The notes beneath the pieces were generated by a model, which worked only from the letters and a program-made list of their open reading frames with translations, did not search any database and was not told the origin of the DNA. Positions 27,701 through 40,000 of a stretch of 64,000 bases of DNA are shown here, one piece after another (the first letter of the stretch is position 1; each line of letters starts with the position of its first letter). Origin of the DNA: Ptychodera flava (lineage: Eukaryota > Hemichordata > Enteropneusta > Ptychoderidae); the NCBI RefSeq assembly GCF_041260155.1, contig NC_091931.1:34113541-34177540 (forward strand), given 5' to 3'. A program made the position numbers and the translations under genes.

Positions 27701-27807
27701 CTGCAGTATCTTGTTCTAGTGGTGCGGCATAACCAAAATTTTCATAACAATTGTGCATTTTGTGATAAAAGCATGAAATTTGGTACGAATGTAGATTATC
27801 ATAATAT
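24776..27807. other. Intergenic, largely unassigned
   Basis: Contains one small TTAA-flanked MITE (listed separately). A minus-strand frame at 27160-27462 starts with a segment like a type II membrane anchor (TICLVLVILLCLSIFW) but no partner exon was found. A plus-strand frame at 25945-26274 has no recognisable domain. Confidence 0.35.
25523..25614. mobile_element. Short TTAA-flanked MITE
   Basis: 92 bp, TTAAACCCTTTCACCACC at the left and GGGGTGAAGGGTTAA at the right, an inverted pair with TTAA at both ends as in piggyBac-type and Kolobok-type insertions. Confidence 0.6.
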
Positions 27808-28190
27808 AAATCAATTTGGATACCGAGCCACCACAGGTTGAGCCTCGTTCTGGTCTGGCGGCCATTTTTAAATATGGCGACCACCAGTCACTATAAAATC
27901 CAATAGTTGCTGCTCTACAGATGATTCTGTGGTGAATAAAGGACGTATTACCATCATAAATGCCTTTTAAGATTACCATTTGCATATTTTTTTGTTTTAA
28001 AATCAATTTGGATACCGATCCCTCACAGGTAGAGCCTCGTTCTGGTATGGCGGCCATTTTTAAATATGACGACCATTAATTACTGTAAAATCCCATAGTT
28101 GCTGCTCTTATGGATGATTCTGTGGTGAATAGTGGATGTATTACCATTATAAATGCATATTGCATTTTTATTGTTTTATATTTCATTTTA
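27808..28190. repeat. Tandem repeat, two units of about 192 bp
   Basis: aaatcaatttggataccga ... gagcctcgttctgg ... ggcggccatttttaaatat ... gttgctgctct ... gattctgtggtgaata occurs at 27808 and 28000. A diverged relative in opposite orientation is at 32220-32450. Confidence 0.85.
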
Positions 28191-29743
28191 CCAGAAAAAC
28201 GGGTTCTCTTAATAAATTATTGACAATATGGTTGCAACAAGGCAAAAGTGGAAGATTCAAAATTGTCAAATTGAATGTTTTATACGGTGATCAGCTGTCA
28301 GCTGTTCTGTGTAGTTAGACTATCAGAACTTACTGTTCAGACATTTTTTTATTCTATTCTTATTTGTAATCGTTGATGCACCAGTTTAAAGCATTTTTAG
28401 AGTTGTAGCTGGTACGTGCGACACTCACCAGGTTTTGCAAATTGGCCTAAATCGGCCCATGGCTGTGGTGGGGAGGGTATGATGCGTCCGAGTGTAAAAA
28501 CAGCATGTTCCATGTTCTTCCAATGGATGGAGTGTTCTTGAGTAGAAATGTTGAATATGTGCAATATTTTGACATTGACTGATTATCTTTTCTAATTTTT
28601 ATAAGTCAGCCATTGACAAGTTTTGCAGGGTGTTCAATCACAAGGCCTCACATGGAAAATTGTGCGGGGAATTTAACCAAATCTCTCACTCTTGTTCATC
28701 TACATTCACGCGTAGGCCTACATACCAAAAAGCACAATGGCATTTATTGTATAACAAACCTTCTAGTTTTAACGTCAAAAACAATAACATTTTGGGCGTA
28801 AATCTCTTATATATCCCCATAATTGTCAATGTTAGAGATTTATCATGTAACTACAATTAGTACATAAGTGCGGCCGTTTAAAATTTGACCACGTGGAGAA
28901 CACGATCATGTTTGTATATTATTTTTCGGCTCTATGTACTATATTTTATACATTACTTTTCATAATTCATTTCACATGAAACTGATCTTGTGTAATTTGA
29001 TATCTATTTCATGATTTACATATTGGTTTTAGAGTTATTCAATGTCAATGGTCTATTGCATAAATATATATATGGATTCATGCTAATAATATTTTGAACA
29101 TGGTATATTTTGGTATTAATTTCTCGGTCGTACATAATTTGTTGTTGAAATGCAAAAACGTAGCACCGTAAATTAAATTGTATTACTCCACTTTCTTTTG
29201 TTTTAACAAACATGAAAGGTAGGGAAAGCAAAGCTAAAACACAATGCTGCACTTTTGTCCGTCATGTCCGTGCTTGGCACTCCCCGGATCTCTGCTTGCT
29301 TTTGCATGGCTAGTCAGCTGGCGAGTATTTTATTCCTTTCCATGGTGTTTACATAGGCTAAGACAACAGTTTAAACGACAATCCTAAATATTTGCCAATC
29401 ATTTTCTTGTTATCCACTTGACACATACACCCAAGACCTAGAGAGCAAGGTAGTGTTGGCTGGCCAATTATCTGATCAAATGGGAACCTTCCTATACAAA
29501 CAGTGACACTCCAGTCCAAATTGAAACATAAACCTTAGAGATTTTACGCAGTTCAGTATTCACAATAAATCATTTGCATATTCAGTAACACACAATTACA
29601 GAAAAGCTATTACCAAATTTTGAACTTTTTGAACATGTCAGCCCTGCTAAATCTAACTACTTTATAAAGTATACTGAGTGTAGCGATCAAGTATCAGATA
29701 CATGCTTTTAAACTATAGAACATCCTTTGATTTCATTCGTAAA
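28191..29743. other. Intergenic, no gene seen
   Basis: AT-rich DNA with short frames only. Confidence 0.4.
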
Positions 29744-30185
29744 GATTAGAAACGATAATTAGATCGGTTCAATATCGGATATATCCTGAAAATATTTTAC
29801 TGAAGAATGCCATAAAGTACTTAAGAATGGCTAGCTAAATTTCTGCTTATTTATGAAGTTTAGAAATTATCATTAGAGAAGTTAAATATTGGACATATCC
29901 CTATTTTTGTTAATGAAGAAAGCCAAGCTATATGACATATCTTTAGACACTTATGCTAATTTATGAAGTTTAGAAACGATAATTAGAGCAGCTAAATATC
30001 GGGTATATCATAATAGTTTCATAATATATTGTTCATGAAGAAAGTCCAGCTTTCTGATATATCTATACAAGTTTTCTTCAGGAACGCACAGGTAATTTTG
30101 ATGTAATGTATAATGTTTAGAAACGATTATTGGATCAGCTAAATTGTTGAATTAGCTGTGCTCATTTATACAGTTTAGAAAACAA
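29744..30185. repeat. Diverged tandem array, unit about 110 bp
   Basis: The phrase gtttagaaacgataattaga followed by gctaaatatcgggtatatc recurs with starts near 29748, 29861, 29971 and 30118, with a partial copy at the end (spacings 113, 110, 147). Not coding. Confidence 0.75.
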
Positions 30186-30564
30186 AACCTTTAAAGGCTC
30201 AATTCCGCACCTTGCTTGTCATTCAGTTGGTTGTATAATTCAGTATAATGCCTTTCTTTTTTCATATCCATTACAGCGAGTAGAACAGATACCATAATTG
30301 GTTTTCAAAAATTGCTCTGCCAAGAATATTAAATTAGAGTTCCACATAAGAACTTTTCAGGTCAAATCTTACAAAACACACTTGAAACAAATAATTTAAT
30401 GCACGATGCTGATAATATTTCGAGATCATCCGTACCTATGATTTTTGCTTACCTCTTTTATAAAGACATGTTTGATAAAAAATTATATGTTTCAGGAAAT
30501 TTGCCGTATCTGTGAACCGTTAGAAATATGATCCCAGTGGCGACTAAATCATATTAAGTTCACT

Positions 30565-31975
30565 TTATGTTTTGACATACGTCTGTTACAAACGAAACGG
30601 ATTTCATATAACCATTATATTGCCTTCTGTATTGTGTGGAGCAAAAACAAATGGTAGAACGTAAGATAAGCCGTAATTTGCAATGTATTCTTTTGGGGTA
30701 TTAGGTAAGTCTTGGTCCTATTTCATGAAAACTGTAAAGGATATTTGTATATTACAAAAGGTCACCTTCAAGAAAAACAAATCGCTTTACTAATGATACC
30801 CCACAACCAGGTTATGTATAAGTTAGGCTCGGCATATGACTTAAACAAAGACAGGTTTAACAAAAATGTTCGTGGGTCTCAAAATCGTGATTTTGCGGTA
30901 CCCTTCAACACATGACTGTGACAGCTGTTGCGTCCCAATATTTTTTCAGTTAAAAGTCTATTTCATATTTTTGACATGTAGCAAATAAAACAGATTTCAC
31001 ACAAGGCATTGCCCAAAAGTCTATTTCATATTTCTGACAGGTACTCATAGCTTATAAAACAGATTTCATACAAGGCATTACCCTTTATTATATGTCTAGG
31101 TTAAAAAATGGTAGAATTTGACGTTTAACAAAAACATGCGATTCGCAATACTGTGACTTTACAGTTCCCTTTTCCAATGTTTTTTTCTGTTAAAAGTCTC
31201 TTTCATATTTTCATATGTCTTCATAGTAAATAAAACAGATTGCATACAGAGAATTGCCCTTTGTAATATGTTTAGGTGAAAATTGGTAGAATTTGAGATA
31301 AGCAGTGACAGTAATTTGCAATATAAAGTTTGGGGTATAGGGTAAGTTTTGGTCATATTTTATAAAAGCTATAGAAGATATTGCATATTAAAATATGTCA
31401 TCTAAAAGAAGAATAAATCCTTTCCAATGTTAGCCCACAAGCTAGGTTATGTAAAAAAATAAGCTCAGCAGATGACTTACAAGAAGATAGGTTTAACGAA
31501 AATGCATGCGAGTTAACAATACTGTAATTTTGCGGTACCCTTCAAAGTATGTCCGGTAGACCTATAGCATCCCAATATTTTTCCTATCAAAAATCTATTT
31601 CACATTTTAACATGTCCCTGTAGCAAGTAAACAGATGTCATACAAAGCATTGTCTTTTGTGTTATGCCAAGGTAAAAAATTGGTAGAATTTCAGATTTTG
31701 GGGGTATAGGGGGAAGTTTTGGTCCCATTTCATAAAAAATATATCGAAGATATTGCATATTACATATGTCATTTTAAAGAGAAATAAATTTCCATTCTAA
31801 TGATATCCGACAAGTCAGGTTAAGTTAAAAAAACTTAGCAGATGACTTACAAGTACTACAAGAAAAATGTACGTGGGTAGCAAAATGGTTATTTTGCGGT
31901 ACCGTTCAATAGTCGACTATGACAGTTATTGCATTACTATATTTTTTCTGTCAAAATTCTATTTCGTATTCTAGG
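30565..31975. repeat. Diverged tandem array, unit about 400 bp
   Basis: Three long copies start near 30570, 31190 and 31585, with a short partial copy near 31000. Shared phrases in order: tctatttcatatttttgaca, aaaacagatttcatacaa, gtagaatttgagataag, ggggtatagggtaagttttgg, attgcatatta, gatgacttacaag, attttgcggtacccttcaa. Copies differ by many substitutions and indels, so the array is old. No coding capacity. Confidence 0.75.
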
Positions 31976-32862
31976 GATCCCAAGGCTTCTACAAAGACAG
32001 TTTTGTTATCCTGGGGGTGCAAGTAGACCCCTCTAGCCCACGGCCTAACATATCTTGACTGCTAACATAGCGTCATCCTTTTATAGGTTCTAATACCGTG
32101 CATTTTATGAATAAGAATTGTGTTTTTTGTCTGTATTTACCCCGTTTAACAAGTCAGGTGGTGAAGAAACTTTAAAATAATTTTCAAATAACTCTTTTCA
32201 CAGTTTTCTTATTGAAAATATCCAACCTAAAGTTATCCCACAACTTCTGCAGTTGACATTTAGTAGGTGAGAAATACCTGTCTGGCAGCCATTTTGAATA
32301 AAATGGTTGCCATGGCAACACTTCGGCAGATTTTCAGTGGCTCGGTATCTGAATTTGTTCAGCACATATTAAGACACATCTGAGCCAAGTTTGGTGCTTT
32401 TATCACAAAATGCACAATGGGTTTGCCATGCCGCACCACTATTCTACTCCAGAAATCATGTTAAAACAGCCAGTATTTAACTTTTCAATATGCCTACATT
32501 TGATAGAGACTGAGTTCTAGCCCGGACTAGAATGAATTTGCCAACAGTAATATTGAACATTGCACTTGTATGTGTGTAAACTTCAGTGTTATTGATTAAA
32601 AATGAATTTTATTCGGACTAGTTATTCATTTGTCTACAGTAACATTTACTCATTACACACAACGCATTCTGTCTTTGGGCTGACATAATGTGTTTCAACA
32701 TACTTTTTAGGAAGGGCATAAGAATGTGTATATCTTTTAGAAAAAAACCAAAAACTTATCGAAGCTCTAGCTATAGTCCCTTTAATAGTTCATTGGCTCT
32801 AGTAATATTAGAAGTCAAATGATTAGTCAAAACAGGCAATATGATGGCAATAGTAAAATGTA
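31976..32862. repeat. Inverted relative of the 192-bp repeat, plus unassigned flank
   Basis: At about 32220-32450 the minus strand carries agtggtgcggcat, attgtgcattttgtgataaa and agataccgagccactg, matching the plus strand at 27715-27840. So this dispersed family has members in both orientations about 4.5 kb apart. The remaining bases show nothing. Confidence 0.6.
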
Positions 32863-33107
32863 TTAACCCTTTAAGTGCCATAGTTAACTTTTGTTGCCTT
32901 TATAGAATATGACATAGCCAGCAACTTTTTTCAGATCTAGACAAGTTTTTTCAGAGTTTTCCCAAAATTTGGTCAAAAATTGCAGCCACTGAAATGTTAT
33001 GTCCATTTGGTCCAAAATTATCAAAATATCACAGAAAAATTCATAAAGATTGGTAAAATGTTACACTTAAATTTTGGTGGGAAAAATTACGGCATTCAAA
33101 GGGTTAA
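32863..33107. mobile_element. TTAA-flanked MITE, family 2
   Basis: Ends TTAACCCTTTAAGTGCC and, inward from the right, TTAACCCTTTGAATGCC. 245 bp, no frame. A sister copy, with matching interior gtccatttggtccaaaat and aaaattcataaagattggta, is in OCA2 at 49104. CCCTTT next to TTAA is piggyBac-like. Confidence 0.8.
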
Positions 33108-33445
33108 GGAGGGTCACAACACAGAAGTACCGTTACCATAGTAATTAAGCGATTTTCTCAGTAAATTTCTCTATAAATCCGGTGTAAGGTACAGTGAATA
33201 GACAAGAAACATGCTGGGAGTTTTCCTGTCTTAAGGTCATCTCACTCTTTGAGATACACTGTACTTGATTTTGTGCAGTTTGCATACATTTATGACACAT
33301 TTCTGGCTGCAAACATGCAGGGAGCTGAGTAAAACACAAGCACTGCCATTTCCTGCAGCAGCAGTTCCTCAATTCCAACACTTATCCTGTACAACTGAGT
33401 TTTTAGATTTATGAGTGTTCTCTGACCATGGAATGAGGGTACACA

Positions 33446-33609
33446 ATGATATATTTAAGCAATAAAGCACACCCAGCGGCGGTATACCACAAGATTTTGA
33501 CCAGTTCACGACATATATGCACGAGTGATAGCGAATGCATATATGATGTGAACTGGTCAAAACCGAGTGGTATACCATAGCTGGGTGCAATTTATTGCTA
33601 TTATATCAT
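33446..33609. mobile_element. Hairpin MITE, 164 bp
   Basis: Inverted repeat over its whole length: atgatatatttaagcaataa ... ggtataccac ... ttgaccagttcac ... atatatgca, then the complement back to ttattgctattatatcat. Loop near 33530. Confidence 0.8.
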
Positions 33610-34170
33610 AACAGTATATTGAATTTTCGGAATGGAATGCTGAAAAAGGATTTTTGCTCTTGACGAAAGCTAGCGCGTGTGCCAACCATGGTATATTACA
33701 AATGTACCACAGTTCTTTTCATGTCTTGACCAATCAGATCACTGTATTTGCGTCATCAATATACTGGGCATGATATAACGTATCACAAACACCACGAAAA
33801 ATTGCAAAGTCAGTGTTTTTTTGACAGGTTTCTTTTGTTAGCAATAATGTTGCCATTTTGTCTTGAAATCCAGCGTAGTGACACTTTTTGAATATATTTT
33901 CAAAATTACTGCCCTTCTGAGTCTTTTGTGAAACTTTACAGAAAGGACAATATAACAAGGATGTTTCTTGCATATCTACATGCAAACTGATGGAATACTT
34001 TGGCTGATACTTCACTATCAACAGGGTATTCCCTACTTTAAACACAGTGCAAAGTTGACCAATAACACTGGAGTCCATTTCCCTGTCCTTATTACTGTCA
34101 ATTCAAAAGGTGTATGGTTATCCAAATTTGTTTTTAGTCAGAAACACAATGTTATGTCTTTGTTTCTTAT

Positions 34171-34450
34171 CACATATTTATATTAGGATGAAAAAAATTT
34201 TTCTACGTATTATTTTGAAATGAAAACATATTTTAATGTGTAAATATAGAACTTGAATTTAATCTAAATTTTGTCTTGTTTTATTATCACAATCACATAT
34301 TTAGACTAGGATAAAAATAATGTTGTAAGTAATATTATAAAATGAACTATGTTCTATTAATAAATGTAGAACTTGAATTAAGTCTACATTTTGTCTTATT
34401 TAATTAACACAATCAGGTATTTAGACTAGGATAAAAAACTACTGTTTCAA
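34171..34450. repeat. Tandem repeat, unit about 122 bp
   Basis: cacatatttagactaggata ... tagaacttgaatt ... tctaaattttgtctt recurs at 34171, 34294 and (partly) 34414. Confidence 0.8.
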
Positions 34451-37037
34451 GAATTATGTAAATAAGAAATTTTCTGTATATTTTTTTTCAATATGCATTT
34501 ATTATGTCTGTGGATAGGATTGGATCAGTGCTGCTTCTGTACGTATTGCAAATGCAAATTTGTCTCACCATCTACCATTTCCAAACCAAGTCAATAAATG
34601 GAGAAGTTTTGCAACCTTCATCATTTGTTCTTTATGTAGACACTGCTTTATCAATGATATTATGTGGTAAAAAAGAACTAGACCCAAAGATATACACTCT
34701 CATAGTCTATGAAAGAAAAAAATCTTTATTGAAAATACTGCGATTCTAAAATAGACAAAGTATGAATGGAATGTGATGATCATCTGTTATATATGTCAGC
34801 TCATTGAAGATTTTGATGTTTTAAATTGAAAAAAATCTTGTTTATTATGAAGTCAAATGGAGTAAACAGACAATAGAAAACACAGTTCCATGTCTAAACA
34901 TCCTGTTCTCTTTCAACTGTTTTGATAAACATGTTTGTGTTAAGTGGCCTTGACCTTTGACCTTACAGTTATCGTCCTGAAAAAAGAGAGGTGTTGTTTG
35001 AGCCATTGTTTCACAACAAGTTGATGAGATGCATAGATATTCACAACCTTGTTTTGTTTGTCCAGTGTCGTAATCTACTGTCCAAAATTTTGTTTATTAA
35101 TCCAAGGGCGAGCAAATCCAGTGGTCTGAGCTCAGGTGACTTTGCCCTCCTGCTAGACCGTAGGACATGTGGAACCAGTAGAATTTCAGGCACAGGTGAA
35201 GATATATGGACACAAACCTTTGGATACAACTACAAAGGTTTTCCTAAGGGGCCTTAGCCATACCCTAACTCTTATACGAATGACTCCCTAGGTTACTAGT
35301 GATCAATTTGAAATGCTGTCTGTGGCCCCCTATCTTTCCTCTTGGTGAATTTTATGATAAAAATGTGTCCATGATTACCTATGGTGTAGCATATATCCGT
35401 ACTGGTCCTATGAATTCCCAGATATTGGTACATGTATGCACTCACATCTCATTGTATATGATTATGATTATAGCAGCCCTGGTTCAAAGATGATTTGTAG
35501 TTGCTGAGGAGGGCCATATATAAACATGTTTTCATGACAGACAAGCATGGAAACATACTCATAAAAGTATCACATGGAAAAAAAAATATTGCTGAGGTCA
35601 AGGCTTCGTGACAATATATGGATTAGCATTGATGAGTATTCAGATTTAGAAACCTTTCTGCTGTACAAATCAACTTCCATTTGGTGAGTGCAATGATACA
35701 TATGAAATACAAATAATTTTTGTCTTAGCTAAGCTTTTTCAAAGTTGTACTGTCAAGGATAATATTCCACTACATACGTTATCTGATGACCCATGATGTC
35801 TACCAATTGGTCCTCCAATAAAACCAATCGGTACAATAGAGCTGTGCGATCTATTCAGAAATGATGACCTAGGGGTCATAGGTCATCACTAAGTCCAGAC
35901 AGTGCCAGGTAGGGCTCAAGGTGACCTATAAACTCATAAACCTGATCAGTTAGAAAGATTTCAAACTAATGGAAACAAATATGGACTTAAATTACAGGAT
36001 TACGAAAACTGCTGATCGTTTCAACGTGTTCATTGGCATCCAAGACTTTATGATAAATTGGATCATTAACTTTTTCAAGACACCATGCAAGCATTGACTT
36101 CATTTTTTTTTTGTTTCAAAGTGATTTACAAAGTTATTACATTTAAAAATTGATGAAAGTATTTTTCATAATTTGTTGTTCTTATTTGTCACAATTTGTG
36201 CTTATAAACTCTGTGCCTACTAATTGTCTCTTTGTGGTACACATGCATTAATCTCAGTACATAAGTCAATTAAGGTCCAGGAAGACAGTCAAATATAAGC
36301 AAAATGATTTGATGAAGACTCCAGATTCTTGAGATTTATTACCATGCCTTGTCAACTTACAGATTGGAATATTTCTGTGGACAAGCAGTTTTCAACTTTG
36401 ACATCATCGACTCTAATCTTTGTTCACAGATCAAGTAGCAAAGAATGCTTGTGCCATATACTGGTACTGCTAATTGTTCAACGGTGACCGCACTTGAGTA
36501 ATTTATGAAAAGAGTCACATAATAACAAAAAACACATGATCTATCACTTGTAAATACAGTAGGACCCTCAGTGAATTTTTCATTTGCTGAAACTTGACAG
36601 CTTGCACGTTCTTGCCATTCATGCTTTTGTTTTGCCACATTGCTGTACAGTCCATTCAGAATACCATATAGTAAATTAACTGTAGAAGTATTGGTAATTT
36701 TTAGTTATTTTCTGTGTTTTTTTTTAACTTCAGTAAGTTGTGCATGAGAGGATTTACATATATACCAGTAGCAATAAAAGTCAAATATCATAATTTATGA
36801 ACATTTGTCAATAGATAACAGTTTATTGGGGTTGTCAAGTTTGCAAAGAAAAAAGCCACACACACACACACTGCACTCACACATGAGTTGTAAGCCCTGA
36901 CACCAATTTTGTATGTAGACGCAAATATTTTGGAGTAACCTTCCTGTGTTATTGAATTCTAGGAAAAACGCAAAACACAGATAGTCTCAACTATAGTGCC
37001 TGATTGAAAGCCTTGAGAGAGGTACGCCGCGAGCAGC
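34451..37037. other. OCA2 upstream region
   Basis: No gene recognised. An AG before 36961 (ttgaattctag) could be the acceptor of the exon carrying the OCA2 start codon, which would put the promoter and an untranslated first exon further upstream; alternatively transcription starts close to 36960. No TATA box is evident. A short (CA)n lies near 36857. Confidence 0.4.
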
Positions 37038-40000
37038 ATGGATGACACGAAGTACGATGCTGAGAACAGCATAGATATGGAGTATAAGAAGTCGGACAAT
37101 ATTCCACCAGATGAAGATCTCAGCCTCATGGACACTACGCCTTTGTTGCATGGATATGGCACTATGCAAACTACTACTACCGGGTAAGTGGTGAAAATAA
37201 CAGTAATTTTCAAGAAAAGACAAAAAGTTCATTTTATTGGCGAGGTCGAATGAGAATCAGAAACGATATGCTAGTTGTATTTTTTGGATATAACACACTA
37301 GCAACGGCGGCAGTGAAAATTTTGATAAACTATATAAAAAACCTCATTGAGACTCTTGGTAGGTTGAACTAGATTGTACATATGCCTCATTCTACCTTTG
37401 TATTTTAGACATCAACTCCCATGGCACTATGTTGTACATCTAACAAAACCAGTATCTTGTGATGCTGAGATGTAGGCAATGCAATGCTTGAGCTGCAACC
37501 ATTAGCAAGCCTTATAATCCACTTACTTGAACAGTGACGCATTGGTTTTCGTAACTATAGGAACCACACTCTATAGGAAATGAGATAGAGAGCTCCACTT
37601 TTAAAGTGATTAACGCTACAGCTTAGACTGTTAGTATTTCTTAAATGAAGAGCTTTTTTGTGGATTTGATTGTCATTAAAACTGACAATGCAAACACCGA
37701 AAGGATTGAGTTTCTGAATTGGTATTTCAATGCTTTATCCTATTTGCCCTGAAAGTTTGTTGGAAATTTGCCTGCATGTTAACTTTTGGAATGAAAAAGT
37801 GAGAGAACAGCAAAACCCCAAATCTGAACCAAGCAAATTATGGACAGAAAATAACTTCTTCACTCTCCTGAGCAAATGATGAATACACAGTTGTCAAATT
37901 TGGTGGAAACCTACAGATTTTCAGCCAAGTTGGTTCAGACAAGTTTTGACTGTTTTTCTCACAGAGATCACAAGTATGGTCAGATATGCACACCTTGCAT
38001 TCTGGCAAACATTTAACCACCCTCTGTATGCATTGTACCAAGTACTCAAAGGTAATTGCAGTACGTCTGATGACAAAAACTAGGCCAAGAGATAAAGGTC
38101 AAGGCAGTACAGTAGACACGGATTGTGTCATCTTCTTTTCATAGCAATTATAAAATAATGAAGAAATCATTCAAAGTCAGTCAGGACGATTTGTTTTGAA
38201 ATATACAATGTATGAATTAAACCATCAAAGGTAATACGCCAGGTTTATTTTGTTTCTTGTAAATAAAAAGCATGTGACCTAATTTGTGAACAGGTCTTCT
38301 TCATTTGATGTCTGGAAACTGGCCAGATTTGTCAGTAGATATATATGGTTGTCTGCTACATGTTTTGAATTAATGGACAGCAAACTTCAGAATAGACTTG
38401 CTACTTCCTTCACCTTACTTTCTTCCACATCAGCAGTACTTGGTCAAATCTTTGAGTCAAATCAGTGCTAGATAGATAAGTCACTCAAATTTTCTACAGT
38501 TTTAACATAAGAGGAAAAAAGGCCAAGACACTATAATAATTTTTTATTTGTACTGTTAAAATGTTTACACTGATATATAGTTAGAGCTACTATGCATATT
38601 ATGTGCTTTCATTTTTCTGGAATGATACATGTAAAGATAGTGATTAAAAATACGAAATTCACGTTTCACCACATGGAAGCCAGAAATGTGGTTGTTGTTG
38701 TTTTTTGTGTTGTTGTTTATGTATACGGTATATTAGTCATAATGTTGTTGTTGACCAATAAAATTCAATGAACACAACTACTGTGTTGTTGTTGTTTCAG
38801 CGTAATGTAGATGTCATAAGAAAGACTAAAAGGACACTATCATTATTTGACCCTATTGGCTAATTTCAAAAGCCCAGTGATGTCAGAACCACATCAGCCA
38901 GGAGATTCAAACTGTGTACAATGTGTCTTAATACAATCTGAAAATCACAGTTTTTCCTGTGATTTTTGAGATGTGAGGTAAATTAATACCCAAATTAGCT
39001 TGGTTATGTCAATTTCAGGTCTTGTCATGCTACTTTTCCCTCGATCACTCGTGAATGGAGTGTTCTTCTGGCGCTTGGAAAGTTGAATGCGTGAGCTGGC
39101 TTAGGTTGCATCCCTTGTGTAATTATAGGAAGAGTGTGTACGTTGGGATAGAGTTGCATTGGGTCAAATAGTGATAGTGTCCTTGTAGTGTTTCTTATGA
39201 CATCTACATTACATTTGAAACAACAACACAAGCTATGTTCATTGAATTTTATTGGTCAACAACAACAACAACAACAACAACAACATGATTACTATAAACA
39301 TAAACAACAATACAAACAACAACAACAACAACAGTAAGATTTCTGGGTTCCCTTTGGTGTCATCAGAAAAGGAATTTCATCCCTCTGAGACAAATTGATG
39401 AAACCAAAGTGCAGCTTTCAATTTGATGTTTTACACACCAATAATAGTTCACTGTGACATAAACAGTGCAAAATGGGATGGTTGAGCTTGATGTTGCACT
39501 CTGCCGTCGTCCACTGCCAGTATTGGGAAACATTGATGATATAATGTGATGGCAAACCTCATATTTCACATGTTATTGATAATTTACTATTGGTAATCAG
39601 AGAAAGAGAAAAGAAAAAACATCATATGGCAACAAAGTTTCACTTACCTGACCCCAAACTAAAGCAACTGTGTGAACAATAAATCTGATAAATGCAATTG
39701 TAAAAGACATCACAATATAGCAAGAAAACAACAGAAAAAGGGGCCACCAAATTTCATGCAAATAAAATGAATACACCAATGAACATTCGGCATTTTTTAA
39801 AGAAAACTAGCTATGTTCAGAACTCTGATTGAGAAACCAAATAAATAGCATTGACTCCCTGCAATACGTGCTGATTGTGGCTTCACAAGTTATAGAAGCT
39901 TTAATCTTAAAGAATCTGGCCAAAACACCAGTCACCTCTTCCATGATGTCATGGCTGTAAAAGAAATTAAAGATATTCAGTACCGGTATACGGAAATTTT

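Noticed and set aside
29744-31975. CRISPR-like array
   Set aside because: Units are long, diverged and contiguous without unique spacers, in animal DNA; it is an ordinary tandem repeat.
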